Below, piece by piece: positions 23,780 to 32,016 of a DNA stretch of 64,000 bases (positions are counted from its first letter, which is position 1; every line of letters starts with the position of its first letter). The translations under genes and the position numbers were made by a program. This DNA comes from Williamsia deligens (GTDB taxonomy: Bacteria; Actinomycetota; Actinomycetes; Mycobacteriales; Mycobacteriaceae). The stretch is from assembly GCF_024171765.1 (NCBI RefSeq), contig NZ_JAMTCI010000001.1, forward strand, positions 1,804,557 through 1,868,556, given 5' to 3'. The notes under the pieces were generated by a model. That model was not told where the DNA came from. It saw only the letters and a program-made list of their open reading frames with translations, and ran no database searches.

Positions 23780-25765
23780 TCACCAGATGCGGACGCGCTG
23801 CTCCGGCTCGAGGTACAGGGCGTCGCCGGCGGCGACGTCGAACGCGTCGTAGAACGCGTCGATGTTGCGGATGACGCCGTTGCACCGGAACTCCGGCGGG
23901 GAGTGCGGGTCGATCGACAGGCGCCGGATCGCCTCGGCGTCGCGGGTCTTCGTCCGCCACACCTGCGCCCATCCGAAGAACACGCGCTGCAGACCGGTGA
24001 GTCCGTCGACCACCGGCGGATCCGTGCCCTCGGTCGCGATGCGGTACGCGGCCAGCGAGATCGACAGGCCGCCGAGGTCGCCGATGTTCTCACCGATCGT
24101 GAACTCACCGTTGACCGTGTGCGAGGGGTCGAGGCCCGTCGGGGTGAAGGTGTCGTACTGCTCGATGAGGGCGCGGGTGCGCTTGCCGAACTCGGTGCGG
24201 TCGTCGTCGGTCCACCAGTCGACGAGGTTGCCGTCGCCGTCGTATTTGGCGCCCTGGTCGTCGAAGCCATGGCCGATCTCGTGACCGATGACCGCGCCGA
24301 TACCGCCGTAGTTGGCGGCGTCGTCGGCGTCGGGGTCGAAGAACGGGGGCTGCAGGATCGCGGCCGGGAAGACGATCTCGTTCATCCCCGGGTTGTAGTA
24401 GGCGTTCACCGTCTGCGGCGTCATGAACCACTCGTCGTGGTCGACCGGTCCGCCGATCTTCGCCAGTTCGCGGTCCTGCTCGAACGCCGACGCCCGGGCC
24501 ACGTTGCCGATGAGGTCGTCGGGCGCGATCTCCAGGCCGGAGTAGTCGCGCCACCGGGCGGGGTAGCCGATCTTGGGGGTGAACTTGTCGAGCTTGGCCA
24601 GCGCCTTCTCGCGGGTCGCCGGGCTCATCCACTCGAGGTCGCTGATGTTGCGGCGGTACGCCTCCACCAGGTTCGCGATGAGCTCGTCCATCCGTGCCTT
24701 CGCCGCCGGCGGGAAGTGCCGCTCGGTGTAGATGCGGCCGACGGCGAAGCCGACCGCCGCCTCCACGAGTCCGACGCCGCGCTTCCACCGCTCACGGATC
24801 TCGGGTGTGCCCGAGAGGGCGCGGCCGTAGAACGCGAAGTTCTCGTCGACGATGTCCGAGGTGAGATAGGGCGCGCTCGAGTGCAGCAGCCGCCACTGCA
24901 GCCAGGCGACCCACTCGTCGAGCGGGCGGTCGCGCACCAGCGCGCCGAGACCCTCGACGAAGGACGGCTGCCCGACGACGACCTCGGCGAGGACGGCGCT
25001 GTCGGTGACGCCGAGCCCCCGCGACCACGCGGCGATGTCGAAGGCGCCTGCGGACGACACGAGGTCGTCGTGGGCGACGAGGTTGTAGGTGAGGTCGGCG
25101 TCGCGCCGACGGACGACGTCCCAGTGGTGGGAGGCGATCGCCGTCTCGAGATCCACCACGGTCGCGGCGCGTGCGGCGGCGTCGTCGAACCCGGCGAGGG
25201 TGAGCATGCGCTCGATGTGCGCGACGTACCCGCTGCGGGTCTCGGCGTGCTTGTCCTCGCGGTAGTACGACTCGTCCGGGAGGCCGATGCCCGACTGGCC
25301 GAGGTGGACGAGGTAGCGGTCGGACTGCTTGGAGTCGGTGTCGACGTAGAAGCCGACCGCACCGCCGACGCCGCGGCGCTGCAGTTCCCCGATCACCTCG
25401 GCGAGCTCCTCGACCGAGGAGATGCCGGCGATGCGGTCGAGGTCGGAGCGGATCGGGTCCAGACCGAGCGACTCGATGCGGTCGGTGTCCATGAAGGAGG
25501 TGTAGAGGTCGCCGATGCGCTGGGCGTCGGAGCCGCGTTCGGCGTCGGACCCGGCGCACTCGACGACGATGTCGCGGACGTTCTCCTCCGCGCGGTCGCG
25601 CAGGGCGAGGAACGATCCGTCGATCGGCCGGTCGGAGGGGATCTCGTGTTCGGCCAGCCAGCGGCCGTTCACGTGCGCATACAGGTCGTCCTGGGCGCGG
25701 ATGTCGTCGTCGACCCAGGACAGGTCGATGCCGGAGGGACGGTCGGTGTCGGTGGGTGCGCTCAC
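23780..25765 (-). CDS. zmp1: M13 family zinc metallopeptidase (Zmp1/PepO-like)
   Basis: 661 residues, close to mycobacterial Zmp1 (663). The zinc site is VIGHEIGHGFDDQG (HExxH at residues 495-499), the third ligand glutamate and partner Asp are in GENIGDLGG, and the substrate-binding NAYYNPGMNEIVFPAAIL is the neprilysin NAYY motif. There is no N-terminal membrane anchor or Sec signal, as in Zmp1, which is nevertheless found outside the cell. It cleaves peptides; Zmp1 of M. tuberculosis affects inflammasome and phagosome maturation, though here the host role is not implied. The GTG at 25765 has AGGA 8-9 nt upstream; ATG 25774 is an alternative. Divergent from the PBP-like lipoprotein. Confidence 0.9.
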   Translation of the reverse strand: MSAPTDTDRPSGIDLSWVDDDIRAQDDLYAHVNGRWLAEHEIPSDRPIDGSFLALRDRAEENVRDIVVECAGSDAERGSDAQRIGDLYTSFMDTDRIESLGLDPIRSDLDRIAGISSVEELAEVIGELQRRGVGGAVGFYVDTDSKQSDRYLVHLGQSGIGLPDESYYREDKHAETRSGYVAHIERMLTLAGFDDAAARAATVVDLETAIASHHWDVVRRRDADLTYNLVAHDDLVSSAGAFDIAAWSRGLGVTDSAVLAEVVVGQPSFVEGLGALVRDRPLDEWVAWLQWRLLHSSAPYLTSDIVDENFAFYGRALSGTPEIRERWKRGVGLVEAAVGFAVGRIYTERHFPPAAKARMDELIANLVEAYRRNISDLEWMSPATREKALAKLDKFTPKIGYPARWRDYSGLEIAPDDLIGNVARASAFEQDRELAKIGGPVDHDEWFMTPQTVNAYYNPGMNEIVFPAAILQPPFFDPDADDAANYGGIGAVIGHEIGHGFDDQGAKYDGDGNLVDWWTDDDRTEFGKRTRALIEQYDTFTPTGLDPSHTVNGEFTIGENIGDLGGLSISLAAYRIATEGTDPPVVDGLTGLQRVFFGWAQVWRTKTRDAEAIRRLSIDPHSPPEFRCNGVIRNIDAFYDAFDVAAGDALYLEPEQRVRIW

Positions 25766-25983
25766 CCCGCCCATCCTGGCACCGCGACGCCGCGGCTGCA
25801 CGGACCTCGCCGCCGGACTGCACGGGCGGGGTAGGGTGGTAGGGAAAGTCCCTGTGGGGCCGCCGATCTGGCGATGGGTGTACATCCAATCGTGATCGGA
25901 TCGTGAGCGGATCGAAAACCCCAACGGTGTCATCTGTGACCTGCACCGGGTGGACTGGGCATCGTGACGAGTTCGGTGTCGTG

Positions 25984-27606
25984 ATGGCCTCCATCTCCCT
26001 GCGTACGCGTGTCGCCGTGGCCTCTGTGGTCAGTGGCGTCCTGGTCCTCGCGTCCTGCGGGGTGTTCTCCGACCAACAGGTGTCGGGGTCGCACCGCATG
26101 CTCGACGAGTTCGGCGCCGCCCTCGCGGCGCAGGATGCCGGTAGGGCGGCGGCACTCACGTCCGCACCGGGCCAGGCGGCCCCGCAGATCGCCTCGACCC
26201 TCTCGGGGATGCACGCCCAGTCGGTGAAGGTGAGCGTCACCCGCCCGGTCGAGTACTCCGACGGCACGGCCGACTACGGACTCGACTACACCTGGGACCT
26301 CGGTTCCGGCCGCAGCTACACCACCCAGACGACGGGGACCGCGCGGAAGCTGTCGTCGGGGTGGCGCGTCCAGTGGGATCCGACGGTGCTCGCCCCGGGC
26401 CTGCAGACCGGTGGCGCGCTGCGCCTGGTCCGCACCGACGCGACCCCGGCACCCGCTGTCCTCGACACCGCCCGCAAGCCCTGGATGACCCCGCAGGGGC
26501 TCACCGCCGTCGTCATCGACCCGTCGGCCACCCGGGACCGCGCCGCGAGCGTCCGCCGACTGGCCGCCGTGATCGCGCCGATCGCGCCCCTGATCACCGC
26601 TCCCGTCATCGAGCAGCGGATCGACGCGGCGGGCGGCAAGCCCACGACCGTCGTCTCCCTGCGCGACTCGGACATGGCGGTGCTCGCGGGCAACCCTGCC
26701 GCGGTGCCGGGGGTCACGGTCACCCGCAACGTCACGCTGCTCACCACGGACCGCCGGATCTCGTCGCCGCTGGCCGAGTCGACGGCCGCCTACTGGCAGG
26801 CTCTGCGCGACGCGACGTCGGGCTGGGCCGTGCAGCGGGTGGCGGCCGACGGCGGCATCACCCGACTCGCCGGCGAGCAGGGTCCGCCGGCGCCGAGCTT
26901 CTCCACCACGATCAACCCGCCGGTGCAGCTGACGGTCAACGCCTCCGTCGTCGACGTCGCGCAGCCCGCCACCATGCTCGTGCTCGACGCGCGGTCGGGC
27001 GCGATCCTGGCCGCGGCCGACAACGACGCGGCCGACGCCGCGGGTGCCGGCCTCGACGACCTCGTCACGCCGGGCTCCACGCTCGACCCCGTCCTGGGCG
27101 CGATCGACGCGGCCGCGGGTGGCAACCGTAATGCGGCGGAGAAGTCGCTGCACTCGCTGGGTCTCGGGGTCGACTACACCGTCCCCGGCGTGACCGCGGC
27201 GAACACGGGCCGCGCGGGGATCTCCGCCGCCGGCCTCGACTCGGCACCGCAGGTGTCGGCGCTCTCGATGGGAGCGCTCGGCGTCGCCATCGCCCGGATG
27301 GCCGGGGTCGCCCCGTCGTTCGTGCGCGGGACCACCAGCACCGTGCGCGGTGGCGAGCTGGGTCCGGTCGACCCGACCGTCGGTGCGCGGATCGCCGCGG
27401 CCATGCGGAGCACCGCCACCACCGGCGACGCGAGTGACCTCACGGGGGCGTCGGACCTGCGCGCGCTCGTCGGTACCAACGGTCCGCAGGGACCCGGCTG
27501 GTTCGTGGGGATCACCCGCGGGCAGGTCGTCGTCGTCCACTGCGCGGGTGAGAAGTCCGGGTCCGCCGCCCTCCAGGTCGTCCAGAAGTACCTGCGGCAG
27601 CGCTGA
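25984..27606 (+). CDS. Degenerate penicillin-binding-protein-like lipoprotein (NTF2-like domain plus dead transpeptidase)
   Basis: 540 residues. The N-terminus is a lipoprotein signal with lipobox LASC (cysteine near residue 22). Next is a MecA-N/NTF2-like domain (MLDEFGAALAAQDAGRAAAL) as in PBP2a and Rv2864c-type lipoproteins, then a dimerisation-like part and a shortened transpeptidase-like domain. Where the catalytic SxxK should be, the frame reads TPGSTLD (S365-T-L-D368), so the essential lysine is aspartate; the KTG motif is also gone (VGTNGPQGPGWFVG), while the GWFVG strand remains. It is thus probably a non-enzymatic cell-wall protein. ATG 25984 or the GTG just before it starts the gene. 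It is divergent from zmp1 and convergent with the ABC-F gene. Confidence 0.8.
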   Translation: MASISLRTRVAVASVVSGVLVLASCGVFSDQQVSGSHRMLDEFGAALAAQDAGRAAALTSAPGQAAPQIASTLSGMHAQSVKVSVTRPVEYSDGTADYGLDYTWDLGSGRSYTTQTTGTARKLSSGWRVQWDPTVLAPGLQTGGALRLVRTDATPAPAVLDTARKPWMTPQGLTAVVIDPSATRDRAASVRRLAAVIAPIAPLITAPVIEQRIDAAGGKPTTVVSLRDSDMAVLAGNPAAVPGVTVTRNVTLLTTDRRISSPLAESTAAYWQALRDATSGWAVQRVAADGGITRLAGEQGPPAPSFSTTINPPVQLTVNASVVDVAQPATMLVLDARSGAILAAADNDAADAAGAGLDDLVTPGSTLDPVLGAIDAAAGGNRNAAEKSLHSLGLGVDYTVPGVTAANTGRAGISAAGLDSAPQVSALSMGALGVAIARMAGVAPSFVRGTTSTVRGGELGPVDPTVGARIAAAMRSTATTGDASDLTGASDLRALVGTNGPQGPGWFVGITRGQVVVVHCAGEKSGSAALQVVQKYLRQR

Positions 27607-27643
27607 TCCTCCCCCCGCCGCCGCGTCGGCCGCGTCGGCCGGG

Positions 27644-29218
27644 TCAGCGGTCGTCCAGGTCGACGACGCGGGTGATGCCCAGGTCGGCGACGAACCGTGT
27701 GTCGTGACTGACCACGATGACCGCGCCGCGGAAGCCGGCGAGCGCCTGGGCGAGATGGTCGCGGGTGGCGATGTCGACGTTGTTGGTCGGCTCGTCGAGC
27801 ACCAGCAGGTGGGGTGCGGGTGACGTGAGCAGCGCGACGGCGAGCGCGGCTCGCACGCGCTCCCCACCGGACAGCTCGCGCATAGGCCGGTCCGCCTCGC
27901 GCCCCCGGAACAGCAGTCGCGCCAACCCCGCACGGCGCTGCTCCGCGCTCCTGTCGGGGCTCACCGCGGACACCAGGTCGTAGGGACTCGCCTCCGGGTC
28001 CAGCCCGGACTGCGCCTGATGCACGACGCCTGTCGCGACCTCCGGGGGTGCGGCGAGCACCTGACGGAGCAGCGTCGTCTTCCCGGCGCCGTTGCGACCC
28101 CGGAGGTGGATGCGTTCGGGCCCGACGACCTCGAGGTCGACCGCTACATCGACGGGTCCGCGCGGGATGGTGAAGCGGCGTTGCGCGAGGACCACCTGTC
28201 CGGGGTGCACCGCGGTCTCGGGCAGGTCGATGCGTACGGCACGGTCGTCGCGGACGTCGTCGGCTGCGGACGTGGCCGCGGCGTGGGCCTCGTCCAGACG
28301 CCGTCGGTGACCCTCGGTGAGCTTCGCGGCGGACTCCTGGGCCGATCGTCTCCGCTGCTGCATGACGATCTTCGGTTCTCGCTTCTGCGCGGACATCTTC
28401 CGGCCGTACCGCTTGCGGTGCGCGATGACCGTCTGCGACTCGACCAGGTCGCGCCGCTGCCGGGCCTCGTCGTTGCGGGCGGTGGCCAGCACCTCGCGCG
28501 CCCGCTGCTGTTCGGCCGCGACGATCTCCTCGAAGTGTGTGTGATCGCCGGTGACGACGCGGATCCCACCGTCGCGGACCTCGGCGATCTGGTCGACCGT
28601 GTCCAGCAGATCCCGGTCGTGGCTGACCGTCACCACCTGTGCCGAGGAGCGGGCGATCGCCTCGACCAGCAGGTCTCGCGCGACGGGGTCGAGGTTGTTG
28701 GTCGGCTCGTCGAGGACGACGAGATCGGGCTCGGCGATCATCGCGCCGATCACCGCGACCAGCGTGGCCTCACCGCCGGACAGGTGGTCGACGACGCGGT
28801 CCAGGTCGGACGGCACGGACACCAGGTGGTCGAGTCCGAGATGGCCGAACAGGGCGACCGCGCGGTCGTCGATGTCCCAGTTGCCCTCCAGGAGTTCGTG
28901 ATCGGATGCCGACGCCGTGCCGTCCTCGATCCGCCGTGTCGCCGCGCGGATGTGTGCGACGCCGATGAGGCTGTCGATCGCGACCCCGGAACGGAGGGTG
29001 ATGTCCTGCGAGACCAGCGCCACCGACCCGGGTCGGGTGATCGTGCCGCCGCTCGGAACGAGGTCACCGGTCAGGAGACGGACCAGGGTGGTCTTGCCGG
29101 CACCGTTTGCCCCGACCACGCCGACGTGGTGTCCCGACAGCGACACCGACACGTCGTCGAACACGACTGTGCCGTCCGCGAACCGGAAGTCCAGACCGGC
29201 CAGCGTCACCGAATGCAT
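27644..29218 (-). CDS. ABC-F type ATPase (ribosome-associated, antibiotic-resistance type)
   Basis: 524 residues with two ABC cassettes and no membrane domain. Cassette one: GANGAGKTT, signature HLSGGEATL, LVVLDEPTNNLD. Cassette two: GRNGAGKTT, ELSGGERVR, LLVLDEPTNNVD. The linker between them is long, charged and helical (EQQRAREVLATARNDEARQ and KMSAQKREPKIVMQQRRRS), which is the P-site tRNA interaction motif of ABC-F proteins. Members protect ribosomes from antibiotics or rescue stalled ribosomes in the cytosol. ATG 29218 or the overlapping GTG 29221 starts it; no ribosome site is evident. It converges with the PBP-like gene 37 bp away. The drug specificity, if any, cannot be read from sequence. 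Confidence 0.9.
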   Translation of the reverse strand: MHSVTLAGLDFRFADGTVVFDDVSVSLSGHHVGVVGANGAGKTTLVRLLTGDLVPSGGTITRPGSVALVSQDITLRSGVAIDSLIGVAHIRAATRRIEDGTASASDHELLEGNWDIDDRAVALFGHLGLDHLVSVPSDLDRVVDHLSGGEATLVAVIGAMIAEPDLVVLDEPTNNLDPVARDLLVEAIARSSAQVVTVSHDRDLLDTVDQIAEVRDGGIRVVTGDHTHFEEIVAAEQQRAREVLATARNDEARQRRDLVESQTVIAHRKRYGRKMSAQKREPKIVMQQRRRSAQESAAKLTEGHRRRLDEAHAAATSAADDVRDDRAVRIDLPETAVHPGQVVLAQRRFTIPRGPVDVAVDLEVVGPERIHLRGRNGAGKTTLLRQVLAAPPEVATGVVHQAQSGLDPEASPYDLVSAVSPDRSAEQRRAGLARLLFRGREADRPMRELSGGERVRAALAVALLTSPAPHLLVLDEPTNNVDIATRDHLAQALAGFRGAVIVVSHDTRFVADLGITRVVDLDDR

Positions 29219-29289
29219 CACGGACAGCGATGGTAGGCAGCACAGACGGTGGTGACGAACGATTTACGGCGCAGGGGCGGCCGGCGGAC

Positions 29290-29712
29290 TCAGGAGGACG
29301 AGCGGGAGCGTGCGAGACGCGCTGCGCTGCCGCGCAATCCACGCCATCCGAGCAGGAACAGACCCAGCACGATGGTCGCGACGACGATGAAGCTCACGGC
29401 GATCCCCTGACCGAACTGATCGCGCAACACCATCCCGATCGCGACGGTGCACAGCCAGGTGATGATCCCGTCGGGGACGACCCGCTCGGGACGGAAGTGG
29501 GGCACGCCTACCTGCTCGGTGTGCACGTGTGCCACGACGTACCCCACCGACCACCCGACGGCACCACCGGCGACGAACGGCCATGCGGTGGTGAGGATCC
29601 CGGTGACCGACAGGCCGTCGTCGTGGTTGAAGCGGCCGATGACCACGAACACGAGGATCGCGACGAGGTCGGCCACGACGGCGGCGGCGACGATCCGGCC
29701 CCGAGAGGTCAT
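29290..29712 (-). CDS. DUF3054 family membrane protein
   Basis: 140 residues with four predicted transmembrane helices (about 6-26, 38-58, 84-100, 105-125). The start, VVADLVAILVFVVIGRFNHDDG, matches the DUF3054 signature (D..A...FV.IGR..H). The family is common in actinobacteria and has no known function. Its ATG overlaps the stop of the upstream MprF-like gene by 4 nt (ATGA), so both membrane proteins are produced together. Confidence 0.88.
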   Translation of the reverse strand: MTSRGRIVAAAVVADLVAILVFVVIGRFNHDDGLSVTGILTTAWPFVAGGAVGWSVGYVVAHVHTEQVGVPHFRPERVVPDGIITWLCTVAIGMVLRDQFGQGIAVSFIVVATIVLGLFLLGWRGLRGSAARLARSRSSS

Positions 29713-30782
29713 GCGGTCTCCTCCTCGATCTCAGCGTCGGTGTCGGCGAGAGCCTGACGGAACATGACCGCGATGACCACCCATCCGACGAGCGCGACCA
29801 ACAGGTAACTGATCAGGCGGTAGACGAGGACGGCGGTCACGGCCTCGCCGGCACCCATCCCCGCCGAGGTGAGCGCGGGCACCAGCACCGCGTCGACGAC
29901 GCCGAGGCCGCCGGGGAGGAGGGGGAAGGCGGTTCCGACGGCCTTGCCGGCCGCGTACGCGACCGCGAGGCCGGCGATCCCGGGCTCACCCCCCACCGCG
30001 TAGCAGGCGAACGCGAGACAGGCGACGTCGGCGACCCAGTTGACGAGCGACCAGCCGAACGCGATCGAGGTGTCCTTGCCGGTGAGCTGCACCGCGCGGA
30101 GCTGGTCGACGATCTCGTGCCAGCGGGCCACACCGTGCTCGTGGTCCTTGTCGCGCATGTTGTTGAGGGCGTACAGCACCCGCGTCCCGACCGACTTCAT
30201 GATCTCGGGGTGCGACGCGATGTACTGCGCGACGATGCCGAAGGCGAGGAAGCCGCCGACGGAGAAGATGACGGAGAACGGGCTGGTCTTCGCGCCCGCC
30301 AACAGGGCACCGCCGATGCCGAGCACGGCGAGCCCGACGCCCATCAGCAGTCCCGACATCACCACCTGCCAGGACGCCACCACCGGCGACGCGCCCCACT
30401 TGCGGGTCTGGCGGTAGGTGAAGGCGGGGGCCAGGACGTTGCCGCCGGGCATGGTCTGGCTGACGGAGTTCGCGGCCAGCACCACCGCGAGCGACCGCAG
30501 CTGGGACACCCGGACGCCTGCGGACCGGAGCAACGCCCGCTGGACCTGGGCGAAGCTGTCCATGGAGAACCCGGACGCGACGATGCAGGCGACCACCCAC
30601 CACCAGTGCAGGCTGCCCATGCTGCGCCACGCCTCGGTGAGCTTCGGCCAGACGAGGACCACCTCGACGGTGAGGACGACGACGACCGCGGCGAGAGCCA
30701 CCCATCGCACCCACCAGAACCGCCGACGCGTCGGTGCGGCGGGCGCGCCGTCGTCGGCGGCGTCGCCGGGCTGAGCCGTCAT
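29709..30782 (-). CDS. Lysylphosphatidylglycerol synthase TM-region (UPF0104/MprF flippase-like) protein
   Basis: 357 residues with eight or so transmembrane helices. Segments ANSVSQTMPGGNVLAPAFTYR and GTAFPLLPGGLGVVDAVLVPAL are the two conserved GG-containing motifs of the LPG-synthase transmembrane/AglD family, the flippase half of MprF. It lacks the cytosolic transferase domain, so it probably moves or handles a lipid rather than making lysyl-PG. ATG 30782 is chosen because a TACGCT -10 box lies 8 nt upstream (leaderless), whereas an upstream ATG at 31022 would give an implausible arginine-rich leader. It is divergent from the PE-PPE-type hydrolase and co-translated with the DUF3054 protein. 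Its substrate is unknown. Confidence 0.85.
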   Translation of the reverse strand: MTAQPGDAADDGAPAAPTRRRFWWVRWVALAAVVVVLTVEVVLVWPKLTEAWRSMGSLHWWWVVACIVASGFSMDSFAQVQRALLRSAGVRVSQLRSLAVVLAANSVSQTMPGGNVLAPAFTYRQTRKWGASPVVASWQVVMSGLLMGVGLAVLGIGGALLAGAKTSPFSVIFSVGGFLAFGIVAQYIASHPEIMKSVGTRVLYALNNMRDKDHEHGVARWHEIVDQLRAVQLTGKDTSIAFGWSLVNWVADVACLAFACYAVGGEPGIAGLAVAYAAGKAVGTAFPLLPGGLGVVDAVLVPALTSAGMGAGEAVTAVLVYRLISYLLVALVGWVVIAVMFRQALADTDAEIEEETA

Positions 30783-30790
30783 GGGGGCCC

Positions 30791-30796
30791 AGCGTA
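30791..30796 (-). promoter_or_regulatory. -10 box of the MprF-like/DUF3054 operon (TACGCT)
   Basis: TACGCT on the minus strand, 8 nt before ATG 30782, predicts an almost leaderless transcript. A TACCCT at 30842-30847 on the plus strand is the matching candidate for the divergent hydrolase gene, with a leader of about 50 nt. Confidence 0.45.
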
Positions 30797-30901
30797 GTCG
30801 CCGGGGTCGACGATCCGGGGTCACGACCTGCCCTCGGGCGCTACCCTCTCCCCCGACGGGACAGTCCATGGGGGGCGTTCCCGCGGGGGAGGGACCTTCT
30901 C

Positions 30902-31960
30902 GTGATCCGTCGTCACGTCGTGGGTGCGACCGCGTTCGCGGTGGCAGCGGCCCTGACCGTCGGTGTCGGCGGCGCGTCCGCGGACACCGCACCACCCAGC
31001 TCCGCCCCATCCGTCGCCGCACCGACCGGCGGGACGATCCTGGCGCTCGGGGGCAACAGCAACCCCGAGGGCCGGGACATGGACACCGAGCTCTCGGGGT
31101 ACATCTCGGGGAGGCCGGGCACCCAGTACGCCGGCCGCGCCTTCCGAATCGTCCAGTGGCCTGCGCAGACGCCGTTCACCGCGGGGTGGACCGGTCTCAC
31201 GTACGACCAGTCGCAGCAGGCGGGCGTGGCCGCGCTGGAGACCGCCGTGGGCGGACCGCATGGTCCCGCCGGCCCGGTGCTCACGGTCGGCTACTCCGCG
31301 AGCGCCGGCGTGGTGATGAAGACCCTGCGCAAGTGGCAGCAGAGGCGGGACGCGGGCGGGACCGTGCCGTCGCCCGAGAGACTCGGCGCGGTGGTGTTCG
31401 GCGACCCGAACCGGCCCAACGGCGGCGTGTTCGCCCGGTTCCCGGGTCTGTACGCGGCGCCGTTCGGCATGACGTTCGACGGGGCCGCGCCCCGCACCGA
31501 CTACCCGGTCACCGACATCAGCTGGGAGTACGACGGGGTCTCGGACTTCCCCCACGACCCGTCCAACAGCCTGGCCATGCTGAACGCGGCGTTCGGGTTC
31601 CTCGTCCACGGCAGCTACAAGGACGCCGATCCCACGAACACCGCGACCATCGCCTCCGACGTCACCGTCGGGAAGACCCGCTACATCACCATCCGCAACC
31701 GCTACATCCCGCTGCTGATGCCGCTGTACCTCGCGGGTGTGCCGACCCAGGTGCTCGACCGGATGGAGCCGTCCCTGCGCGCCCGCATCGAGCAGGCCTA
31801 CGACCGGTCGGCGGGACCGGGCACGCCGACACCCGCCCGGATCGGCGCGGGCCAGTCGGCGCAGAAGATCATCGACCGGTACGTCGCCGCGATCGCATCG
31901 AGCCGGACGACGTGGGACAGGGCACTCGCCCAGCACGCGGCGGCGGTCCCCGGGGGCTGA
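30902..31960 (+). CDS. Secreted PE-PPE-domain (Chp-like) alpha/beta hydrolase or acyltransferase
   Basis: 352 residues. A Sec signal ends near ASA at residue 27. The mature part has the PE-PPE fold (PF08237 type): ILALGGNSNP at the start, then TVGYSASAGVVM with the nucleophile Ser132 in a G-x-S-x-S elbow, GDPNRPNGGVFARFPG and, near the end, ITIRNRYIPLLMPLY. In mycobacteria such proteins (Chp1, Chp2) are membrane-associated acyltransferases for sulfolipid and polyacyltrehalose, or cutinase-like esterases. The GTG at 30902 has GGAGGG about 8 nt upstream. With mmpL3 in the neighbourhood it may act on trehalose lipids outside the membrane; this is inference. Confidence 0.82.
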   Translation: MIRRHVVGATAFAVAAALTVGVGGASADTAPPSSAPSVAAPTGGTILALGGNSNPEGRDMDTELSGYISGRPGTQYAGRAFRIVQWPAQTPFTAGWTGLTYDQSQQAGVAALETAVGGPHGPAGPVLTVGYSASAGVVMKTLRKWQQRRDAGGTVPSPERLGAVVFGDPNRPNGGVFARFPGLYAAPFGMTFDGAAPRTDYPVTDISWEYDGVSDFPHDPSNSLAMLNAAFGFLVHGSYKDADPTNTATIASDVTVGKTRYITIRNRYIPLLMPLYLAGVPTQVLDRMEPSLRARIEQAYDRSAGPGTPTPARIGAGQSAQKIIDRYVAAIASSRTTWDRALAQHAAAVPGG

Positions 31961-32004
31961 CCGTCCGACACCGGCGGTCGCCGTCCGCGTGCCGTCGCCC
32001 GGGC

Positions 32005-32010
32005 TAGGGT
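32005..32010 (+). promoter_or_regulatory. -10 box of the PerM-kinase-regulator operon (TAGGGT)
   Basis: TAGGGT ends 6 nt before GTG 32017, predicting leaderless transcription of the three-gene operon. Confidence 0.55.
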
Positions 32011-32016
32011 TGGCCG

